This document shows positions 30,982 through 34,392 of a stretch of DNA of 34,392 nucleotides, piece after piece. The notes below the pieces were generated by a model, which was not told where the DNA came from, did not search any database, and saw only the letters and a program-made list of their open reading frames with translations. Source of the DNA: Lachnospiraceae bacterium (lineage in GTDB: Bacteria > Bacillota > Clostridia > Lachnospirales > Lachnospiraceae); assembly GCA_024681595.1 (NCBI GenBank), contig JAILAN010000017.1, positions 1-34,392 on the forward strand. The letters are read 5' to 3'. The position numbers were made by a program, and so were the translations under genes. Positions within the stretch are counted from its first letter, which is position 1, and the number at the start of each line of letters is the position of its first letter.

Positions 30982-31223
30982 ACGTCCCTCCCTTCCATGA
31001 TCCAGATGTCGTGTCTTTGTATATTCCGGACCGCCTGCCGGAAGCTGGGCGCGATCAGTTGAAAATGAAACTGATCCGTTTTCTTATACTTATGAAAAAT
31101 GACGCAGCACTCTTCAGAGCACCGGATCAGCCACCAGTGCCCCGTGTTCTTACTCCGAAGGGTCACGTCCTGATCCGACGCCCTTATGATGTCAAAATAT
31201 TTCCTGTCAACAGCTGTTATCAT
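30978..31223 (-). CDS. Unknown protein co-transcribed with int
   Basis: 81 residues, ending in an ATGA overlap with int. A beta-rich domain (DVTLRSKNTGHWWLIRCS, then EECCVIFHKYKKTDQFHFQ) is followed by FRQAVRNIQRHDIW. Similar small genes accompany integrases in clostridial prophages. Its ribosome binding site (GAGG) lies directly after palindrome copy 3. It could be a directionality or regulatory factor; function unknown. Confidence 0.6.
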   Translation of the reverse strand: MITAVDRKYFDIIRASDQDVTLRSKNTGHWWLIRCSEECCVIFHKYKKTDQFHFQLIAPSFRQAVRNIQRHDIWIMEGRDV

Positions 31224-31236
31224 GCAAAATCCTCAT

Positions 31237-31252
31237 GTTGTACCGGTGCAAC
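31237..31252. promoter_or_regulatory. 16-bp palindrome, copy 3
   Basis: GTTGTACCGGTGCAAC on the plus strand, the exact reverse complement of copy 1. Read in the direction of the leftward int operon it sits just upstream of the ribosome binding site of the 31223 gene, mirroring the placement of copy 1. An extra half-like GTTACAAC follows at 31254-31261. Confidence 0.65.
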
Positions 31253-31254
31253 CG

Positions 31255-31602
31255 TTACAACGCATCACTTGATGCGTCTGATTCTGATTCCCTGCGATAT
31301 TCCGGTTTAGAATATGAGTACGCGAGAAACCGTTCAACCTCTTTTTTGCCGATGAAGTTCAACTTTCGGTACTTTTCGAGAAGATCTATCTCGTCCGAAG
31401 TCAGATCATCACCGACAAGATAACTGAGAGTACAATTAAAAGCGTCTGCAAGCGCCTCAAGATCTTCGATGTTTGGCCTTCGGGTTCCTTGCTCATAGTT
31501 TCCGATCTTGCTGCGGGACACTCCGAGACGACGTGCGAGCTCATCCTGTGACCATCCTCTGAGAGCTCTTAGCGATTTAATTTTATAAGCCAGATCTACC
31601 AT
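31255..31602 (-). CDS. CI-like repressor (XRE HTH)
   Basis: 115 residues from the ATG at 31602, set by GGAGG 8 bases upstream. The HTH is at about 6-60 (LRGWSQDELARRLGVSRSKIGNYEQG, RRPNIEDLEALADAF). The C-terminal 50 residues are helical and end in a Ser/Asp tail; there is no peptidase domain, so induction by RecA-driven self-cleavage is not expected. The antirepressor or another factor would have to relieve it. The 3' end contains an inverted repeat, CGCATCA-CT-TGATGCG, at 31261-31276. Confidence 0.88.
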   Translation of the reverse strand: MVDLAYKIKSLRALRGWSQDELARRLGVSRSKIGNYEQGTRRPNIEDLEALADAFNCTLSYLVGDDLTSDEIDLLEKYRKLNFIGKKEVERFLAYSYSKPEYRRESESDASSDAL

Positions 31603-31622
31603 GTAAACCACCTCCGAAAAAT

Positions 31623-31628
31623 ATTATA
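31623..31628 (-). promoter_or_regulatory. -10 element of the repressor promoter
   Basis: On the minus strand TATAAT lies about 20 bases upstream of the repressor start. No good -35 is found at 16-18 bases; that position falls within operator O1, so this promoter may depend on a bound protein or be repressed by it. Confidence 0.6.
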
Positions 31629-31636
31629 ACACAAAC

Positions 31637-31666
31637 GACACAAAATGTGTTGACACAAGATGTGTC
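31637..31666. promoter_or_regulatory. Abutting operators O1 and O2
   Basis: O1 GACACA-AAA-TGTGTT (31637-31651) and O2 GACACA-AGA-TGTGTC (31652-31666) are 15-bp palindromes placed back to back; O2 is perfect, O1 has one mismatch. They cover the -35 of the rightward promoter and the upstream part of the leftward one. They are the expected targets of the CI-like and Cro-like proteins. Confidence 0.85.
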
Positions 31667-31678
31667 CTGTGGTAAAGT
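31650..31678 (+). promoter_or_regulatory. Rightward early promoter PR
   Basis: TTGACA (31650-31655) with 17 bases to TAAAGT (31673-31678). The -35 overlaps the O1/O2 junction, so binding there would block transcription of cro and the whole early operon. Confidence 0.75.
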
Positions 31679-31728
31679 GTAAACATCCCGAAAGCACAAT
31701 ATATTGAAAATGAGGAAGGAGGGCCGCT

Positions 31729-31926
31729 ATGGACAATGTTCAGATAGGAAAAAGACTCATTGAGTTGAGAGGATCCCGGACGCAGGAAGAAGTAGCTCGT
31801 GCGTGTGATCTCAGTCTGTCAGCTGTCGGAATGTATGAGCGGGGCGAAAGAATACCCAGAGACGAAATCAAAATCCGACTCGCAAACTACTTCAACAAGA
31901 CGGTTCAGGATATTTTTTTTGCATAA
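31729..31926 (+). CDS. Cro-like repressor (XRE HTH)
   Basis: 65 residues; AAGGAGG before ATG 31729. Almost the whole protein is an HTH of XRE type (SRTQEEVARACDLSLSAVGMYERGER, then LANYFNKTVQDIFF). As the first gene from PR it probably acts like Cro, shutting down the repressor during lytic growth. An identical operator motif follows its stop. Confidence 0.85.
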   Translation: MDNVQIGKRLIELRGSRTQEEVARACDLSLSAVGMYERGERIPRDEIKIRLANYFNKTVQDIFFA

Positions 31927-31930
31927 TATG

Positions 31931-31945
31931 GACACAAAATGTGTC
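31931..31945. promoter_or_regulatory. Operator O3 downstream of cro
   Basis: GACACA-AAA-TGTGTC, a perfect 15-bp palindrome identical in its arms to O1 and O2, starts 5 bases after the cro stop and ends 13 bases before the next start. Its place inside the operon suggests looping or a roadblock to transcription. Confidence 0.75.
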
Positions 31946-31958
31946 GAAGTAGTAAATT

Positions 31959-32222
31959 ATGAAAATCCTCACAAAGAAAAAGAAAAACTTCGTAAACCCA
32001 AAGACGAACAACAAGAGCAAACAGATCATCTGTGACCTGTTATGCGGAGCGATCAAGGCCACATCTGCCGGAGATGATCTGGTAGCCCTGAGATACGATC
32101 CGGACGCCGAGATAGTTCACGCCGACTTCAGAGAAGCATACGACGCGAGACAGATCAATGTAGCCATGGATTCAGGCTGGGCCATGATCAAAGACATAGT
32201 GAGACAGATTGACATAGGGTGA
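31959..32222 (+). CDS. Unknown early protein
   Basis: 87 residues; ATG 31959, weak ribosome binding site. A lysine-rich N-terminus (MKILTKKKKNFVNPKTNNKS) leads into a compact domain (LVALRYDPDAEIVHADFREAYDARQ is its middle, in parts). No family recognised. Operator O3 lies directly upstream, so it may be controlled separately from cro. Confidence 0.55.
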   Translation: MKILTKKKKNFVNPKTNNKSKQIICDLLCGAIKATSAGDDLVALRYDPDAEIVHADFREAYDARQINVAMDSGWAMIKDIVRQIDIG

Positions 32223-32226
32223 AGAC

Positions 32227-32436
32227 ATGACAGCGAGAGATATTGAAAGAGATATGAAGACAGCCTGTGGAGGGGCATCATTTATCACGCCGGGGCAGCT
32301 GGCCAAGTATCTGGGAGAAAAGAACACGACACGGGTCCGGGAGAGATACATGAAAGATTCGTTCCGGATCGAAGGGACGAAGAAATATTTCATCCCGGAA
32401 GTGGCCAGAGCGGTATATGCTGCGGGCCAGTGGTAA
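32227..32436 (+). CDS. Excisionase-like winged-helix protein
   Basis: 69 residues; ATG 32227. FITPGQLAKYLGEKNTTRVRERYM, then FRIEGTKKYFIPEVARAVY, match a short MerR/Xis-type winged helix. It may be the recombination directionality factor for int or an early regulator. It stands in the lytic operon, as expected for excision at induction. Confidence 0.55.
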   Translation: MTARDIERDMKTACGGASFITPGQLAKYLGEKNTTRVRERYMKDSFRIEGTKKYFIPEVARAVYAAGQW

Positions 32437-32445
32437 ACAGAGGAA

Positions 32446-32512
32446 AGGGCGCGGCTCTCATAAGTCTCATGAAACCACAACATTATTGTTCCCCTCGATA
32501 TTTCCGCGCCCT
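32446..32512 (+). other. Long-range stem-loop, possible structured RNA
   Basis: AGGGCGCGG (32446-32454) pairs with CCGCGCCCT (32504-32512), extended by GGA/TCC after one mismatch, around a 49-base loop with small internal repeats (CTCAT twice; AACA opposite TGTT). No gene is in 32437-32536. It has no T-tract, so a terminator is unlikely; a leader RNA or a replication origin is possible. Confidence 0.45.
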
Positions 32513-32536
32513 GTCCTGTGTTTGAAAGGAGAAAAC

Positions 32537-32959
32537 ATGACACCAGATGGAAAATACATCATAGCCGTAGACTTCGACGGAACGCTCATAACCGGTAACA
32601 CCTGGCCCGACGTGGCAGGGGAGCCGAATCTTCCGCTCATGAATATTCTGATCCGGGAGCGCATCAAAGGAAACAAGGTGATCCTCTGGACGAACCGAAC
32701 AGACGCGCCGGACAAAGACAGATACCCGCTTAAAGCAGCAGTCGATTTCTGCAAAGCGGCCGGGCTTGAGTTCGACGCGATCAACGAAAACCTGCAGGAG
32801 ATCATTGAAGCATACGGCAACGATTCTCGGAAAGTATCAGCTGATGTTTACATAGATGATAAAGCTCTGAATCCGGAGCAGATCAACTTGGGATTCTTCG
32901 ATATATTCAAGATCCCACTGAGTACAAAAAGCTTTGTAACGAAAGGAGACAATGAATGA
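32537..32959 (+). CDS. HAD-superfamily phosphatase
   Basis: 140 residues; AAAGGAG before ATG 32537. Motif I is VDFDGTL (D12 and D14), motif II ILWTNR near residue 54, a lysine follows in the expected region, and motif IV is YIDDKAL near 114. It is a minimal, cap-less HAD enzyme as found in several phages. Substrate unknown; nucleotide or nucleic-acid 5' or 3' phosphates are possible. Confidence 0.75.
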   Translation: MTPDGKYIIAVDFDGTLITGNTWPDVAGEPNLPLMNILIRERIKGNKVILWTNRTDAPDKDRYPLKAAVDFCKAAGLEFDAINENLQEIIEAYGNDSRKVSADVYIDDKALNPEQINLGFFDIFKIPLSTKSFVTKGDNE

Positions 32960-33111
32960 GGGATAAAGTATACGGATTAGGGGTCATCATAGCATTCCTG
33001 GGGATAACGGGAATTGCCGAAGCGGTAACAGGTCAGGGATCAGGGACTATATCGGCATTATTCCTCACAGCGGGCTTTGTGATGAGCTTGGCGGGGTATA
33101 TCAAAAAATGA
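32956..33111 (+). CDS. Small two-helix membrane protein, 51 residues
   Basis: ATG 32956 overlaps the HAD stop (ATGA), with AAAGGAGA upstream. Two hydrophobic stretches (VYGLGVIIAFLGITGIAEAV and SALFLTAGFVMSLAGYI) are separated by a short glycine-rich loop. No family recognised; it could be a superinfection-exclusion or regulatory peptide. It overlaps the next gene by ATGA. Confidence 0.55.
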   Translation: MRDKVYGLGVIIAFLGITGIAEAVTGQGSGTISALFLTAGFVMSLAGYIKK

Positions 33112-33389
33112 AGACGATCCTTGATGACGGTGAGCCGTTCATAAATGAAGAAATGTGTGACCGGTCGGAATGGATCATGAACGACACGATCCTGCATGAT
33201 GATACGTTCAAGATCCACGACAAGGAAGAAGAGGAAGCAAAGCACCTGTCAGAATTATGGCGATTAACCAGGGGGATGGATAAAAGAGAACTGGCCATCT
33301 GCACCATGCGGGCTATGGAACGATATCCATTTATGGTGATGCAGGTAGTCGCCGAGTATCTTGTAAGACAAAAGGAGGGGAAAAAGTGA
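33108..33389 (+). CDS. Unknown early protein
   Basis: 93 residues, ATG 33108 in an ATGA overlap. It is acidic in the first half (DDGEPFINEEMCDRSEW, EEEEAKHL) and helical in the second (RELAICTMRAMERYPFMVMQVV). No known motif. Probably part of the translationally coupled set leading to rep. Confidence 0.55.
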   Translation: MKTILDDGEPFINEEMCDRSEWIMNDTILHDDTFKIHDKEEEEAKHLSELWRLTRGMDKRELAICTMRAMERYPFMVMQVVAEYLVRQKEGKK

Positions 33390-33571
33390 GAAACGTTGAA
33401 GAGATCAAAGAGTATATCAGAAAGGCTCTTGAGCCGGTGTATAACAACGAAAAATATGGAAAGACGCTCGTTCATGATCCGGTATTTGCTCGGTTCTGGG
33501 AAGGCCGGATGATCGAGATCGAATATCACAAGAAAAACCTGGAGACGATCCTTGAAATGCTAAAGGATTGA
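33386..33571 (+). CDS. Unknown small helical protein
   Basis: 61 residues from GTG 33386, preceded by AGGAGGGG. Helical and charged (EEIKEYIRKALEPVYNNEKYG, EIEYHKKNLETILEMLK). Overlaps the previous gene by 4 bases. Its spacing of 83 bases to rep leaves room for a regulatory element, though none is apparent. Function unknown. Confidence 0.55.
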   Translation: MRNVEEIKEYIRKALEPVYNNEKYGKTLVHDPVFARFWEGRMIEIEYHKKNLETILEMLKD

Positions 33572-33654
33572 AATCGTCACACATAGAAGGTCAGGAAAAG
33601 CCGACAAAAAGGCTCTTAAAACGTTCATTAAGATATTAAAGTTAGGAGAATAAT

Positions 33655-34392
33655 TTGTATAAGTTAGATATCTATCACTTCCCGACCTCGAACGAATATG
33701 AGTATAAGTTTGCCGGGAACTATGGAGCAAAAGGAGAACGAAGGAACCCGAAGAAGAAACGAACACCTGAAGACATAGAAAGACAGAACCAATATCAGAG
33801 GAAAAAGACGGTCAGACATCTGATCAAGGCCAATTTCACCGAAGGAGACTATTACGTGACACTGACCTATCGGAAGGATGAGAGGGACAGAACGATCGAT
33901 GAGCTCGCAAAGGACACGAGCCAGTTCTTAGGCCGTATCAGATATCAGTACAAAAAGCTGAATATCCCCTGTAAATACATTTACAGGATCGAGGTCGGAA
34001 GTAGAGGCGGACTGCATGTTCATGTCATCCTCAACAGGATCCCGGAGCTCGACAAGATCATCAAGAAGAGCTGGCCACATGGAAGGAATTACTACGAACT
34101 TCTTGATGACGGAACTTATGAACAGCTGGCTGACTATATAGTGAAGCTGCCGACAGATGAACAGAAGAGGATCCTCCGGAACTTCGACGAGGACACGAAG
34201 AAGCTCATCAGATACTCATGCAGCCGCAACCTGGTCCGGCCCGTTCCGGAAACGAAGCAATATACACGGCGGACCATGAGAAGCGTGTTCAATCATGACC
34301 TGATACCGGAAGAAGGGTTTTACATCGACAAGAACTCGATCAGGCGCGGAGTGAACAACTTCACCGGAATGAGTTATCTGTACTACCAAGAG
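33655..34392 (+). CDS. HUH-type replication initiator (Rep), N-terminal part
   Basis: TTG start at 33655 with TTAGGAGA upstream; the gene continues at position 1 of the window and ends at 357, 317 residues in all. Motifs in order: DYYVTLTYR (65-73), the HUH motif GGLHVHVILNR (H121, H123) and Y161-I-V-K164, the Y-x-x-K tyrosine motif. This is the rolling-circle initiator fold of the kind found on small plasmids and some phages. It is the only recognisable replication protein in the genome. Confidence 0.82.
   Translation, partial: MYKLDIYHFPTSNEYEYKFAGNYGAKGERRNPKKKRTPEDIERQNQYQRKKTVRHLIKANFTEGDYYVTLTYRKDERDRTIDELAKDTSQFLGRIRYQYKKLNIPCKYIYRIEVGSRGGLHVHVILNRIPELDKIIKKSWPHGRNYYELLDDGTYEQLADYIVKLPTDEQKRILRNFDEDTKKLIRYSCSRNLVRPVPETKQYTRRTMRSVFNHDLIPEEGFYIDKNSIRRGVNNFTGMSYLYYQE
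34252..34392. repeat. Terminal direct repeat, right copy (circular-contig overlap)
   Basis: This is the second copy of the 141-base terminal overlap (see 1-141). It should be removed when the genome is circularised. It lies inside the Rep coding sequence, starting at codon 200. Confidence 0.95.

Overview
The window is one complete circular temperate phage genome, opened at an arbitrary point. The first 141 bases are repeated exactly as the last 141 (34252-34392), so the circle is 34,251 bp and the gene cut by the ends (a replication initiator) reads straight through the join. An exact overlap of this size is what a de Bruijn assembler leaves on a circular contig. Strong AGGAGG-type ribosome binding sites, TTG and GTG starts, an HK97/SPP1-like siphovirus gene order and protein sequences of clostridial type point to a Gram-positive host in Clostridia, probably Lachnospiraceae or a relative from gut or rumen. 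That host call is inference.

Layout on the circle. (1) Lysogeny control, 30978-32436: a leftward repressor and a rightward Cro-like gene face each other across a promoter region with two abutting 15-bp palindromic operators; a third operator follows cro. (2) Early/replication operon, about 31729 through the join to 8469: an excisionase-like protein, a HAD phosphatase, small proteins, an HUH-type Rep initiator, an RNase H-like protein, an HNH protein, a PcfK/AcrIIA9-like and PcfJ pair, a Bro/KilAC antirepressor, a DUF3850 protein, an HTH protein, several small zinc-finger proteins, and an ArpU/RinA-like late regulator. (3) Accessory small ORFs, 8513-9881, with more A+T-rich codons. (4) Packaging and head, 10024-17248: HNH endonuclease, putative cos region, a ParB-domain/DNA methyltransferase fusion broken by a G7 frameshift, TerS, TerL, portal, protease and a capsid with an Ig-like C-terminus. 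(5) Connector and tail, 17245-27274, including a tail-chaperone -1 frameshift signal. (6) Lysis, 27344-28576: XhlA-like protein, holin, glucosaminidase endolysin. (7) Lysogenic-conversion and integration block, 28665-30981: hicAB toxin-antitoxin with its own promoter, the remains of a second holin-lysin cassette, attP made from the 3' half of a tRNA-Lys(UUU) gene with flanking repeats, and a leftward tyrosine integrase.

How it works together. The repressor holds PR silent in the lysogen while hicAB is expressed from its own promoter. On induction, PR drives the early operon: Rep starts replication (no helicase, primase or polymerase gene is recognisable), the antirepressor may reinforce the switch, the ArpU-like protein is expected to turn on the late genes, and terminase with HNH cuts DNA at cos for an HK97-type head and a long non-contractile tail of roughly 125 nm.

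The least explained feature is a 16-bp palindrome, GTTGCACCGGTGCAAC and one-base variants, present three times (3896, 5925, 31237). Two copies sit just upstream of a ribosome binding site, two abut A-rich, partly helically phased DNA, and the motif resembles a parS site with two extra central bases. It could be an operator or centromere network specific to this phage group.
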